NCBI GenBank assembly: GCA_031002005.1
Contig: JARYHS010013630.1
Location: forward strand, 32,699,504-32,763,503
Direction: 5' to 3'
Length of the DNA stretch: 64,000 bases
Source of the DNA: Vandiemenella viatica
Taxonomy: Eukaryota; Arthropoda; Insecta; Orthoptera; Morabidae
Shown one piece after another: positions 34,740 through 46,123 of the stretch. Position 1 is the stretch's first letter; the number at the start of each line of letters is the position of its first letter. The notes under the pieces are model-generated. The model was not told the DNA's origin and made no database searches. It saw only the letters and a program-made list of their open reading frames with translations. The position numbers and the translations under genes were made by a program.

Positions 34740-35460
34740 ACAGAGATCAATACAAGCATCGTGCCTTTCTACCTTTCTGTGGAACAGTAACATCAAAAGC
34801 AGGGCATCACTTCGATTTTTCGACCTCCACCAAAAATTGGACAGCTGTTGCAAACTCCGAAGGATGGTATCAATCTTTGGGCTCCTGGTGTGTACAAAAT
34901 TCTATGTGAATGCGGCACTTCTTATATAGGGCAAACCTTAAGGACGATTGATGAAAGTCGCAAAGAACACATCAGACACTTTAAACTTGGACAAAAAGAA
35001 AAATCTGCCTTAGCCGAACATGCCATTGATAATGGACATGAGCCATACTTCACAAAACGACACGCCTTTGTTATGTAAATAACTTTTGGGACAGTGTTGT
35101 GAAGGAGGCGATTGAGATTAGGCTTAGTAATAATGTAATCATTTGTGATAAAGGCCTCAATTTAAGCCAAGCATGGAAACCAGTAATTGGATTATTACAA
35201 ACCAGACAGAATCGAGCCATATTAGGGCATAGAACTGAAACGATCATGATGTCACCAAGCGAGCAGGGCCCAACTAGACCGCCCCTCCACGCATTTTCCC
35301 TTCCGCTCCTGGCTGCGGGCACTATAGAATAGACTACCGTGCGGCAGACTTCATTGATGTTATGCGGGGGCTTGACAATGGAAGCAGTGCAAGCTTCCGA
35401 AATGTCGCCAGATGGATCAATTTTGATGCGGCTTGAAACCCAAGAAGTTTTTATAGGTCA
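34740..35460 (+). pseudogene. Second Penelope-like element, GIY-YIG end (PLE2)
   Basis: 34848-35078 encodes VYKILCECGTSYIGQTLRTI then RKEHIRHFKLGQKEKSALAE and HAIDNGHEP, a GIY-YIG nuclease domain whose Y-IGQT...R...H pattern is clear. After a frame change, 35099-35245 reads KEAIEIRLSNNVI and LNLSQAWKPVIG, the usual end of the protein. The 3' terminal region near 35425-35454 is the part similar to the 10945-11023 hairpin. It is on the opposite strand from PLE1a/b and belongs to a different Penelope family by its wording. Only the last third of the element is present. Confidence 0.75.
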
Positions 35461-35464
35461 GTGT

Positions 35465-35970
35465 ATTGTTGCAGCACCAGGGCAGTTAAGGCTAATGACT
35501 GCCTCTACTGGAATGTGTGAGAGAGGGTGAAGTTGGGGGGGGGGGCAACCAAATATGGGCAATTTTACTGTCACGCCATTGGGGAAATTACTAGGTACCT
35601 GGATTTATAAGTTATAGCAGTAGTGAATTACCACCATATGCTAATGTGGCAGAGAATTAAATGAAGTTTTTTCAAAAAAGCTACCAGAAAAGGCACCTTT
35701 GAAAAGTCTAAGTTGGTTTTTCTTTAATCGTATAGTTGTTTGTATTTGTTTAAGAGAATTTGTCCAGGATTGTTATTTTTCATTTTTGAAAAGTGTTTCC
35801 GGTGGTCAAATATTAAGTTGACACATCCATAACCTGTCCAGGAAAGTTAAGTGGTTGTTTATATCAGTCAGTCTTATATAACGAGGGAGTCTGTCACCAC
35901 CATTCTGACAACTCATTCATATTTGGCATCGTTTGAGGGTGTATTTAGAGGTGGATCCAGGGGAGTCTAG
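35465..35970. other. Unassigned sequence between PLE2 and the split frame
   Basis: No coding frame recognised. A G-run near 35537-35545 and GGTGGATCCAGGGG near 35950 are present; the latter resembles hAT-related repeat ends but a partner was not found. Confidence 0.35.
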
Positions 35971-35974
35971 CATG

Positions 35975-36172
35975 GTAGGGGTGATGAAGCATAAGTAGAA
36001 CATGTCCCTCAAAGAAACTGTGGTTGGGTTTATGTGCAATGCGGACCAGAATTACTTCGAAGAAAACTTTAATTCTCTCTATGAAAGGATCTTTCAAACA
36101 ACGCAAGATGATGTTAAGTGTATATAAATTAAGATTGATGAGAAAAGAAATGCCCTTTGGATTGATTTAAAT
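35975..36172 (+). pseudogene. Unrecognised coding remnant, 5' part (continues at 41954)
   Basis: After a TAA near 35996, the frame reads MSLKETVVGFMCNADQNYFE then NSLYERIFQTTQDD, a stop at about 36125, then KIDEKRNALWIDLN up to the insertion point of the I-type element. The second half resumes at 41963 with KRYANSYIRNSR in the same frame once the duplicated GAT(T/C)TAAAT is counted once. I do not recognise the family; a gag-like or other transposon protein is possible. The frame continuity across the insertion suggests that it was coding before the insertion. Confidence 0.4.
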
Positions 36173-36509
36173 GATAATGATGATGTTATTTGGGCTTAAG
36201 GGCACGTCGGCGACGGGGTCATTAGCACTATAGCAACAACCAGCTTAGCAGTGTGGCTAATTAGGAATATTACCGTGTGCATGGCCGACTGTAGAGGGGT
36301 CGGGCATACAGACAGCTAACCAAAATAAAACCAAAAAAGGACATGGCTATAAAAATGCCACCAGCGCCGAACAGGTTTACAAACGAATTAAAAACCATTT
36401 CCACCTCACTGGCTGTATAATGGCCAGAGAGACGGGAATTATTACAATATAAAAAGTAAAAGCAATACACATGGACGGGAGGCTGTAAAGGGACCTCCCA
36501 TCAATCTTA

Positions 36510-39500
36510 AAACCTATGCCACCAAAATGTTTGGGACAAGACCGGCTAATACATAGAATTTTAAAACTTTTGCCACACTGCTATTATCATTGTCTAAAAT
36601 AAGGGACAGATCATTGGCAAAGCCAACGTCTGACCTCAACTCTAAAAAAAATCACACATTCAGTTAAAATGTGGCACACCGTCAAACGTACGCCACAGGC
36701 ATCACATTCCGGAGGGTCCTCTCGGCGGAGAAGAAAACCATGAGTCAGAGGACAGTGCCCACTGGAAGGAGCTGCTCCACGGCTGAATGGTCGGTTTGAC
36801 CAGCCGGAGCTTATTATGCTCTACTTCCAGCCACTGCCTCTGTCAAATGTCAGAAACAAATTTTTTTATCACCGAGGCGAGGTCTGACTTTGGGACCGCA
36901 TCAAAGTCAATTCTGACCTTGTTGCAGGCTAACTTGGCAGCTACATCAGCTGCCTCGTTCCCCCTGATTCCCACATGGCCTGGTACCCAGCAGAATAATA
37001 CCTCCTTTCCATAAGAGAAAGGAGGGCATCCTGGATGTCCTGGACGAAACGGTCTGCTTGGTACATGTTTACTAACACCTGAATACAGCTAAGGGAATCA
37101 CAGCATCTGATGTATTTCATAGAATGACTTACCTTCATATGCTGGAGCGACTTCAGCAGGGTGTAGCACTCGGCAGTATAAACCCTGCACCTGCCATCCA
37201 GCTTGTATTTGTAATTCGCTCGACGGAATACTACAGAGCAGCCTACTCCGTTAGCCTGCTTAGACCCATCCGTATATACCGGGGTAAAATCCTGATACTG
37301 GTTTAAAATATCGCAATAAACTCTGGTAAAAACACTGTCAGCGGTAGACAGCTTGTTGAACCTTGACAGTTCTAAGATCGTTCTGGGCCAGGGAGGAGAT
37401 TTACCCAACCCTGGTGGTAAAAAAAGGGTGGTTCAATCCCATATTCTTCTAAAATGGCCTTTGTACGGTGGCTAAATGGTTTGGTTGCTCTATGTCGATT
37501 GGCAAAAAGCCGTTCGCAATTTGGTTTCATTACTACGTCGTACACGGGACTGCCAGGTGTTGTAGCAATATGCATGTAGTGTCGCACCAGGAGGAGATGC
37601 CGGCGGATGGAAAGTGGCCTCTTGACAGACTCAGCACAAATGCTGGGTATCGGGCTGGTGAGGTAGGCACCAGTGGCAATCCGGATCCCTGCATGGTGGA
37701 TACTGTCCAGTATACGGAGATAACTGTCCCGTGCCGAACCGTATACAATGCAACCATACTCGAGACGCGACTGTACAAAAGCTCTATAAAATTGTAACAG
37801 GCACGAGCGATCGGCGCCCCACGACCTGCCACACAGGAATTTTAAGACATTTAAAGCTTTCAAGGCTCTGGCTTTAACGTCTTTAAGATGTGGCAGCCAC
37901 CTGAGCCTTGTGTCTAAAATGAGGCGCAGAAAGCGAACAGTATCAGTAAAACTTAAAACAGTGTTCCTCAAGGTAAGGTGGGGCTCTAATAAAAGGCTTC
38001 TGCTGCGAGTAAAAAGTACACACCGGGTTTTCTAAGCGGAGAAATGAAAACCGATGTGCACTGACCATTCGTCCAGCCTGTTCAACACGAGTTGCAACTG
38101 CCGCTCAGCGCTTCTGAGGATGGACAATGCAATAAAAATTAAAAAGTCATCCACATATAAGGAGTACCCTATGGCACTCCTTATTACAGCTGAGATGCTA
38201 TTGATAGCAATGGCAAATAGGGTGACACTTAAAACTGACCCTTGAGGAATACCGTTTTCCTGGGTAAAAAGATCAGACACTTCACCACCGACTCAGTACC
38301 GGAAGCAATGACCAGATAAAAATGATTTTAAAAGCCAGGGCAGGTTGCCCCGAAAACCCCATTCGTGTAACTGTTTTAAAATAACATGCCGCCAGGTAGT
38401 ATCGTAGGCCTTTTTGATATCGAAAAATACACCCACAAGGTGTTGGCTGGATACAAAAGCATCCTGTATTGCTGCCTCCAGCAGGATCAGGTTATCCAAG
38501 GTGGAACGGAACTTCCTAAATCCACACTGAAAGCGGGTCAGGAGATTATGGGATTCGAAACACCAGATGAGGCGGCGATTCACTATCCTCTCCAGTGTCT
38601 TCCCCATGCAGCTTGTCAAGGCAATACTACGGTAGCTACCTGGCAACAATCTATCTTTTCTAGGTTTTAGAATAGGAATTAGTATTGCTTCTTTCCACGA
38701 GTCAGGGAAGTGTCTTCCGGTTCAACTGCGATTAAAAATATCTAAAAGGTACTCCTTACCATCTTTACTAAGATGCCTCAGCATCTGGTACTGGATCCCA
38801 TCAGGCCCTGGAGTGGTGTCATTGGCGCTGTTGAGTGCCGACTCCAACTCCCACAATGAAAACGGGCTATTATACGCATCTGTGCCTGACGAATCAAAGC
38901 ACAGTGTGCACCTTTCGGCAGCAGTCCTTGTCTGCTGGACCTGGAGGTCCAAGGTGGCAGACGAAGTGATGGCAGCGAAATTGTCCGCCATCAGCTGGGC
39001 TATGCTTCGTTCATTGGTAACTACACGTCCTTGATCCAGTAATCCAGATACTGGTGGGCGGGAACACCTTCCAGATATACAGTGGATGGACTGCCATACA
39101 TTGGATGATGATGTGGAACGATTGATTGTGCTCACAAAGACCTGCCATGACTTTTCTTGTTCTCCTTAATAACACGACGTGCCTTTGCTCTTGCGATACG
39201 GAACACTGCCAGTTTGTCGGAAGTTGGCTGCAACCTAAATCGACGCAACGCCCATCTACGACCCTGAATAGCAGAACGACATTCGTGGCTCCACCAGGGG
39301 ACAGGCGTCCTTCATAGCGTTCCGGAGCTTTTGGCATGGAAATGTCAGCTGCCTGGTGAATCACTTCCGTAAAGCGATTCACACTCTCCTCAACGTTGTT
39401 GTACTCTTTAAGAGTAATGGAGCGGTGGTAGAGTTGCCAATCGGCTTAGCTGACGTTCCATTTGCGTCAGTTATTGCCTCCTCCATGATCAAACTCTACG

Positions 39501-40139
39501 TGCATCCATATTGGGAAGTGGTCGCTTCCATGAAGGTCGTGATCCACCTCCCAATGCACGGAGTCCGCAATTGAGGGGGAGCACAACGAAAGGTCAATGG
39601 CAGAGGACGATCTGGAAGCAGTGGTGAAATGTGTCATTGCACCAGTATTGAGGACGCATATTTCCTCTTGCTCTATTAATCTGCCAACCATTCGGCCTCT
39701 GGGGCAATCGGCGTATGAGCCCCACAGCGCACTATGTGCGTTGAAGTCTCCTAGGAGGAGGAATGGCCGAGTAAACTGCTGCAAGATGTCAAACAGGTTG
39801 TCATAACTGACGGGCGTGTTAGGTAGTAGATAGATAGAGCATACTGTAAGTTGGATGGGACCATGAATCCTCACTGCCACTGGTTGTAAATCAAGAGGTG
39901 AGAGCTATAAGTTCCGAGTGGATAGTGTTTCGGACAAACACAGCCACTCCACCCTTCGCTCGATCACTGTCATTATCGTCCTTACGGTACACGTCATATC
40001 CTCCTAGCATAGGTTGGTGTGTTGGTCTGAAATGTGTCTCTTGTAGACAGAGACACAAAGGATCAGAGCGTGCTAAGAGGTGTAACTCCTCTTTGTGAGC
40101 TGTAAAACCGTTGATGTTCCACTGAAGTATGGGAGCCAT
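36510..40139 (-). pseudogene. I-type ORF2: endonuclease, reverse transcriptase, RNase H, broken
   Basis: Endonuclease: APILQWNINGFTAHKEELHL, LCLQETHF and, in a second frame, LLLGDFNAHSALWGS and GSDHFPIW (40139-39467). Linker and RT: TTPGPDGIQYQML near 38810, SYRSIALTSCMGKTLERIV near 38640, FFDIKKAYDTTWR near 38420 (motif A), GIPQGSVLSVTLF near 38255 (motif B), YSLYVDDFLIF near 38160 (motif C). Post-RT region at 37971-37372. RNase H: DFTPVYTDGSKQANGVG, TAECYTLL, CCDSLSCI (37310-37080). A C-terminal zinc-binding-like end is decayed near 36700. The enzyme would nick DNA, copy the RNA and degrade it. Frame breaks occur between most blocks. Confidence 0.87.
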
Positions 40140-40279
40140 CCTTACCTATTTAACCTCACCCACCCCGGTTCGGGTGGGTCATCAGTCACTTACTGCTGAG
40201 GAACGGGACCAGAGTCGTCCACCAGCATCTCAGTTTCTTCCTGCCCCAAAGAGGAGACAGACATCTCCGACCCAGAGGA

Positions 40280-41645
40280 CTAGTCAACTTCCTCCCCATT
40301 CTTTTTCTTCTTCCTCTGCCTCTGCCCCTTACTCTCCCTACTGCTGGGCAGTCTGGGAGGAGACGAAGAGGGGGACTTAACAAACTGGGTCAAGTCCATC
40401 TGTCTGAACTTTATACCTCGGATCTTCTGATCACCTCTATTTCCACTGGTAGCAAATGGTATCGCCACCATTTCAACAGCATGTGGTGGAATAGGAGGCG
40501 GATTTAATTTGACTGCTGCATTTGATGCTGGTGGATACTTTGTTACTGCTGCTGTAGTGGTCGAAGTTGCAGATGTGTTGCTAGCGACATACGCCGTCTT
40601 GGGTGTTATGACCTTCGTGGATTTTGCACCACACTTGCATTGACATGAGCACATAGTGCTTGTGCCCATGTCTGCAAAGGATGTCTGTGTAGCAACACTT
40701 TCTTTCCTGACGGGAGTCGAGACCATCTTGGCAACGCTTGTTCCGAAAATTGGAGCGGCGAGCGCTTTCGCCTTCTTCTTTGCCTCAACATAAGGTATCC
40801 GCTCTTTGGTCTTCAACTACTGTATCTTGCGCTCTTCAAGATACACTTGACACTCCCTACTCCAGGCAGGGTGCGATTCAGAGCAGTTGACGTACACATG
40901 TGGGAGCGTGCAACTGACACCCGGGTCATTTGCCCCCTTGCCGCATCTACCACAGGTGGGGTTGCCATTGCATGATGCCATCGTATGTCCGAACCTCTGG
41001 CACTGGAAGCAGCGCATTGGGTCCGGAACATACGGACAGACATTCAAGTTGTTGTAGCCAGCTTTTATACACTTGGGCAACACCGGAGTGTCAAATGTCA
41101 GGATGAAGGTGGCAATCTTTTCAAGACTGCCATTTACTCTCCGTGAAATCTGACGCAGCTCGACCACGTTCTGATCTTCCCACTCCTTAACCAGTTCCTT
41201 GGTCCCTAAATCAATAATGTCCTAGCAGGTGACAATGCCTTTACTACAATTTAGGGTTCTTTGGAGTTCACTCATCACGGCGAACTCCCCCGAGCTTCTC
41301 GCAATTGAGGAGCTGGGAAGCCTGCCTACTGGTGGATGTTTCCAGCAGCATTGTACCGTTCCTCAACTTTTTAACCGATTTCAGTGTACCAACAAGTCCT
41401 TCTAATCCCTAGTTGATGTAAAATGGGGACACCTTCTCAAATGTCTCCTCTATCCTCTGCTTTATGATGAAAGCGTTCGCTATGGAACAAACTTTCCCAT
41501 TACTATTACATTCAGAAGCGGGAGGACTATCAACCCTGACCCACTTCTTGGAACTGGGTGTATTAGGATTAACCTGTGGCATACCCGAACCGCAGGGTTT
41601 TTTGGTTTTGTGAGGCTGCATTTTGGTCCCACTAGTTAAAACCAA
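40280..41645 (-). pseudogene. I-type ORF1 (gag-like) with CCHC zinc knuckles, broken
   Basis: The N-terminal part (41645-41409) is basic. The middle at 41167-40817 holds LEKIATFILTFDTPVLPKCI, then CFQCQRFGHTMASC and CGRCGKGANDPGVSC and a third cysteine cluster (YVNCSESHPAWSREC). This is the array of CCHC knuckles used by I- and Jockey-type ORF1 proteins to bind element RNA. The C-terminal part (40816-40280) is rich in serine, threonine, proline and lysine. The three parts are in different frames, so at least two indels are present. It lies upstream of the endonuclease as expected. Confidence 0.8.
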
Positions 41646-41953
41646 TTTAAAAGAAGCGCTAATACAACAGGGGTGCGCAGGTGCCCCTGAGGTTGCACGT
41701 TAGCGAGTGATCTGCCTCTCACCCATGCACCTCCTCGGCATGTGTCTGACCTTGAGGTTGAGGTTTTTTTTTATAGAGGTTTGTACCGTCCTCGCCATCC
41801 GGGCGATGAAGCCAAGATCCCCATTCTCCTAGGCACACAACGTTCCACCGCCACACCCTATGGTGGTCGTTGAAGCATGTTGGAGTTTACGCTGACAAGT
41901 TTCCAGCTCAGGAACCGTGGGTTCGTCTAACCCATACCAGGCCCCTACGGGGA

Positions 41954-42340
41954 GATCTAAATAAGAGGTATGCTAACAGTTACATAAGAAATTCACGAAC
42001 ATAGAAGAAACAAGGATCCAGTTGGAACTATTTACACAGGAAATGCTAGTACAATGTCATCAAAGGGTGATCAATAGTGAAAGGGGTACCAACATTACTG
42101 AAAATAGAAAACAGTCAAAAAATACATCAAGACTTGTGAAGACAATATTGAAGAAGTGAAGCTGGAAATTAAAAATTGGGCAGAAAAGGTATACTGCCCA
42201 GCAGAAGGGATAGAGAAAGTCAAATTCTTGGCTGCCTACTAGGTTGAAAAATACTAGTAACAAGAAGGAAGTGGAATGGAGTCTATTGATACGGGTACCA
42301 GCAGAGGTAAATAAAGAGATGGGTATATAACAGAGCGTTT
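41954..42340 (+). pseudogene. Unrecognised coding remnant, 3' part (begins at 35975)
   Basis: Continues the interrupted frame with KRYANSYIRNSRT, a stop, and further coding-like segments such as ETRIQLELFTQEM-type wording in shifted frames near 42000-42060. Composition is lysine- and glutamine-rich. No family recognised. It is separated from its 5' part by the 5.8-kb I-type element. Confidence 0.35.
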
Positions 42341-42559
42341 TAGCTACTACATGCTGCTCACTTTATCCAGGAGAAGAGAAAAGAGAACTGCAGAATTCTG
42401 ATGACTCCGTGGAATTTTTGGACAACTTCGAATCTTTGGATTGTTATTTGTTGTTTTCGAAGTATAGTAAATTACTTTGGTTGGTTGCCAGACGTAATTG
42501 TGTATTGGTAACAAAAGAAAGTTTGTTTGTGTATGCTATACTTGAGTGATTCATATGTT

Positions 42560-42806
42560 GTTTTTTTTATTTGTGGCTTTACGCCTCGTCGATGTCGAGG
42601 TCATTAGAGGCGGGATGGGACTGAGGACAAGGAACGGGAAGGAATTCGGCCATGGCCTTTTTGTAGGAAGCATCCCAGCATTCGCCTGGAGTGATTTTGG
42701 GGAAACCATGGAAAACCCAAATCTGGATGCCCGGACGGGGATTCGAATCCGCGTCCTCCCGAACGCGAGGCCAGAACGTTAACCGTTCACCCACCACGCT
42801 CGGTGT
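42560..42806 (-). mobile_element. tRNA-derived SINE, copy 2, with 10-bp target duplication
   Basis: The flanks TTCATATGTT at 42550-42559 and 42807-42816 are identical. On the minus strand the head begins ACCGAGCGTGGTGGGTGAAC and has the B-box-like GGATTCGAATCCC. The body contains CCATGGTTTCCCC then CTCCAGGCGAATGCTGGGATG, followed by CTCTAATGACCTCGACATCG and an A-rich tail (the T run at 42561-42568). It is the best-preserved copy here and serves as the reference for copies at 22047, 47880 and 48610. The head is tRNA-like but not a functional tRNA. Confidence 0.88.
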
Positions 42807-42936
42807 TTCATATGTTACTGCCAAATCTCAGACAGTACAGATTTAAAGCTATCCTGCCTGTCAACCTGGTAGCCAGAACATTTTAATAACACTGTTCGAT
42901 GCTTATACAAATTTTGATACACTACAGCAAAATTAT

Positions 42937-43789
42937 TGTGAAATAACAAAATATTTTATATAAGAAAAAATTATATTTTTGTTCCTTGAGTGTAGACAAA
43001 AATCGATATATTTATTCTTGAAGAAAAGAAGTGTAGTTTGCTATGGAGATGAGAAATAAATCAAGACTTAGAGGTTAACGAGAGACAGATCAGTTGCTTT
43101 TAAAACATTCATTGCTGAAGGACTTTGCATCTTCGGATACTATAGAAGTTCGATGTAGTTCCTAAAGGAATACAAATTTTGTATCATAAACTGAAAATTG
43201 TTGAAAACAAAAGGATTGGTGTTTTTATAGTTATAATAAGTTCACAAAACATGCAGTTATATCATATGGCGACCGTGACAGGACTTGTGTGTTTTCTGTA
43301 ATGTTTTTAGTTTTTTAGTTTGTTTTTGTGTTTCTTGAATGTTTTCTGTAAAATGTGTGTAAAACTCCTTCTATGAACTAAAATGGGTATCACTGGATGC
43401 AAGGTTTCCTTTCTAAGTTTACCAGTGTCTTTTTAAGCAAAGCCATGGTAAACTAGAGGAGGCATGTGATATAACAAAATATTTTATAAGAAAATTATAT
43501 TTTTATTCCTTGAGTGTAAACAAAAATTGATATATTTATTCTTAAAGAAAAGAAGTGTAGGTTGCCATGGAGATGAGAAATAAATCAATTAGAGGTTAAC
43601 AACACAGAGACAGATCGGTTGCTTTTAAAACATTCATTGCTGAAGGTCCTTGCATCTTCGGATACTACATAAATTCGATTTAGTTCCTAAAGGAATACAA
43701 ATTTTGTATAATAAACTGAAAACTGTTGAAAACAAACGGATTGGATTCTTTATAGTTATAATCAGTTCACAAAATATGCGGTTATATCA
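42937..43789. mobile_element. TRIM-like LTR element with two 325-328-bp LTRs
   Basis: Two direct repeats, 42937-43264 and 43465-43789, both begin TGTGA(A/T)ATAAC and end TTATATCA, so they have the TG...CA ends of retroviral-type LTRs. Two bases after the left repeat lies TGGCGACCGTGACAGGAC, in the place and style of a primer-binding site. Just before the right repeat is the purine-rich CTAGAGGAGGCA, a candidate polypurine tract. The internal part is only about 200 bp and non-coding, so it fits a terminal-repeat retrotransposon in miniature. The LTRs differ at a number of positions, so the insertion is not recent. Flanking 5-bp duplication was not evident. Confidence 0.72.
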
Positions 43790-43799
43790 TAGTATGCTT

Positions 43800-44326
43800 A
43801 AACATTTACTGAGTAACTAAAACACCAGATATAACAGCATGTATGAACACAGTTATTCGACAGTCATGTGACATATCAGTCAAAGGCATATACAAGAGCA
43901 CACCGCAGATGCTTTTTCCCCCTTTAAGTCATCTGGAGTATCCAGTTTTAGCAGAAAAACAAGTAAAATTTCTAACAGATTTTGTCATGACCTGTAAGTG
44001 AGAAGCCAGATTTTCAACACTGGTCTCCCTAAAAAATAAATATAAACAGATTGTAGGACGAACCAAAATTGAAAATTATTTTTTCTTCCATATGTAAAGT
44101 ATTGGGTTAGCATAAAACAGCTTCACACTTCTAATATAATTTCATTTTGGCAATAATTTCTGTAATAATTTCATATAAGACTCCTTAGCAATGAAAATTA
44201 TATTGACATCCAAATAATGGTTTTTTCCCTCAAACAAATCTCAAAATGGGCAATCGGTTATTAGTGAATCATGAGAAAGAATCCCAAAAATTACTGCCTC
44301 AAAGGAAAGAACAGTTTGGGAAACAC
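43800..44326 (+). pseudogene. hAT-type transposase C-terminal remnant and right end
   Basis: The frame near 43912-44058 reads PPLSHLEYPVLAEKQVKFLT then DFVMTCK, a stop, then EARFSTLVSLKNKYKQIVG. This matches the C-terminal dimerisation region of hAT transposases (LCE..FS.L..IK.KYR.R). The sequence AGTTTGGGAAACACTG at about 44310-44325 reads CAGTGTTTCCCAAACT in reverse, like a hAT terminal inverted repeat. The left part was not found; the TRIM-like element lies just upstream and may have disrupted it. Confidence 0.55.
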
Positions 44327-44565
44327 TGGTCTATGTGATTAAGCGGATTTTCCACATTTAAGAATGATTTGGATTAAACTGATAAACATGAAAGTTAAAG
44401 AGATGTGTGGAAGAAGTTATTTTCAACATGTCTAATGTTTTGGTAATTATTAAAAGATAATTAGTCACAATCTTTTAATGATTCATCACTAATTAAAATT
44501 CTGAATAAGTTTCAATTTATTCGCTTAAATTACAAAAATGGCCATAAGTAATATAGATTTAGTAC

Positions 44566-44664
44566 CTGAAACATATCAGTTGCGGCATCTCTGGAGTACA
44601 ATGCTGCAATAGAACGATCGGGGGAGAATATGTAGCCAACAATACGTTGCATAGCAAGCTCCCG
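44566..44664 (-). CDS. Pellino-like E3 ubiquitin ligase, internal exon (FHA-like domain, first half)
   Basis: This 99-bp phase-0 exon reads RELAMQRIVGYIFSPDRSIA then ALYSRDAATDMFQ. Family members have QHSISYTLSR...VVEY..D..TDMFQ at the same place and length, ending exactly at the TDMFQ|(I/V)GRS junction that continues at 26671. The acceptor CTTTTTCAG and donor GTACTA are present. Only the TDMFQ end and a few hydrophobic positions are identical to the Pellinos I know, so this exon is the most divergent. On its own it would be a weak call; the shared junction, phase, strand and order make it convincing. Upstream exons were not found between here and 64000. Confidence 0.78.
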
Positions 44665-45263
44665 CTGAAAAAGAAAGGAAGTCTGCATTGGTTGCTGGTA
44701 TTTCAATGATGTCATAAAGCAGATAATCACTTTTGGCCCTACGTCCTAAACAGTCAATTATGTAATTATTTTTAATGGCCTATTATGGTTAAACTACAGA
44801 GGTTTGTAGACATTGTATAGCAAATGGTATACAAAGTATAGGAGCTAAGGGAGGGGGGAAGCACACTTCCACGAGTATTATGACAGAGAGCAATACAACC
44901 GAGTCATTGTAAAACTATCAATATTGGAATAATTAACCTATTGTAAACAACTTCAAATCTTACAATGTTCTTTTCAAAAAGTGTCTTGGAGAAGTTAAAA
45001 TTATAATATTTCTTACCAAACATGATGACAAAGCAAGTATAAAAAAAACTTAATTGATAAGTTGATTGAGTAATTAAACTTAAATTTAATACAGCATAAA
45101 CATCTATTTTGTAACATATGTATACAAAGCTGTCACTGTTCATTCTAGCACAATATTTTAAATCATTATCAAGAATATTTAACAAACTTTATGGGAAAGA
45201 TCTGTGAAAAGCATTTCATTGTTAATACACTGATTCTAGAGAAAGCTTCCTCAAAGCAGGAAG
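44665..45263. other. AT-rich sequence, probably Pellino intron
   Basis: No recognisable coding or structured feature. By strand and position it should be the intron upstream (minus strand) of the exon at 44566-44664. Confidence 0.4.
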
Positions 45264-45271
45264 TTTATAAC

Positions 45272-46123
45272 TAGGGTTCGGATCTTTGGACAGGTCATAT
45301 TTTTTCCCTGCCTTCTTTTTGAGCTGAAATGCTGACTTAAACACTCATTAAACATTTCTAATTGTATATTTAAATGTACTGTATTTTTATATAGCATATT
45401 GAGACCATTTTCCCAGTTTTGGCCATACTTCGATAATATTTATGGTCATATTTTGAGGAAAAAAATTTGGTAGTTTTGTAATAGTACTGGGAATTCACTA
45501 GTATAGTTGGGAAAAAATTAAGATAATTATTCACAGAACGGCACTTCTGCTATACAGGGGTGGGAGGGGGTGAACTAATTTTCAACAGTTGAGAATTAAA
45601 GTTAAACATTATTGTCACTCTCTAAATGTAATATTCCGCCCGCCTTTTAATTTCGACAATGCAGCAGAAGCATGCCTTTGTCGATGCGCGTCAATCAATA
45701 TCTCGGTGAAATATCCTCAGCCAGCATTAAATCTGCAGCGGATAAGTGAGCAGACATACTGCCTTGCCGAAACTAAAATTTTCTGAAAGTGCAAAGTTAC
45801 AAAGGGAATTTGAAGAAGAGTGTTTTAGTACAGATGAAAGAGTTCTATTCTGAAAATTGTTTGAAATTAAAGTGACTTCAACCAAACGATTTAAAATTTA
45901 ATTTACCAATGGTGTCTTCATGTAGACAGCATAATTTGCTTCTGTGCACTCGCTGCACTACTATATAAAATAAATGATGTATAATTGAGCACGTTTTTTT
46001 ATATATAGTAAATTTAAATGTACTGTCATATTTTGTCATTTTTAGGTCATATTTACCCATTTTTAAGGTTGTATTTGCCTGCACATTTCTCTATTTTTTT
46101 TGTTCATAAAGATCCAAACCCTA
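45272..46123. mobile_element. Non-autonomous hAT-like element with 8-bp flanking repeats
   Basis: The left end TAGGGTTCGGATCTTT (45272-45287) is inverted at the right end, which in reverse reads TAGGGTTTGGATCTTT (ending 46123). The flanks TTTATAAC (45264-45271) and ATTATAAC (46124-46131) match at 7 of 8 positions, the duplication length of hAT transposons. Inside, a few frames around 45640-45860 look formerly coding but no catalytic motif is left. TGGTCATATTTT-type repeats near both ends could be transposase-binding subterminal motifs. Confidence 0.65.

Larger units (their letters stand above)
36173..41953 (-). mobile_element. Nearly full-length I-superfamily retrotransposon, copy 2
   Basis: About 5.8 kb on the minus strand with ORF1 (zinc knuckles), AP endonuclease, reverse transcriptase and RNase H, in that order. 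The flanks GATTTAAAT (36164-36172) and GATCTAAAT (41954-41962) are a likely target duplication with one change. The 3' end at 36173 has an irregular CATCAT/AAT tail. It is homologous along 36190-37970 to copy 1 at 27102-28942, which shares the same 3' part. Several stops and frameshifts have accumulated. RNase H placed after the RT is the basis for the I-superfamily call. Confidence 0.87.

Noticed and set aside
42700..42805. tRNA gene
   Set aside because: It has A/B-box-like promoter motifs but no complete cloverleaf, and occurs in several copies with a SINE body.
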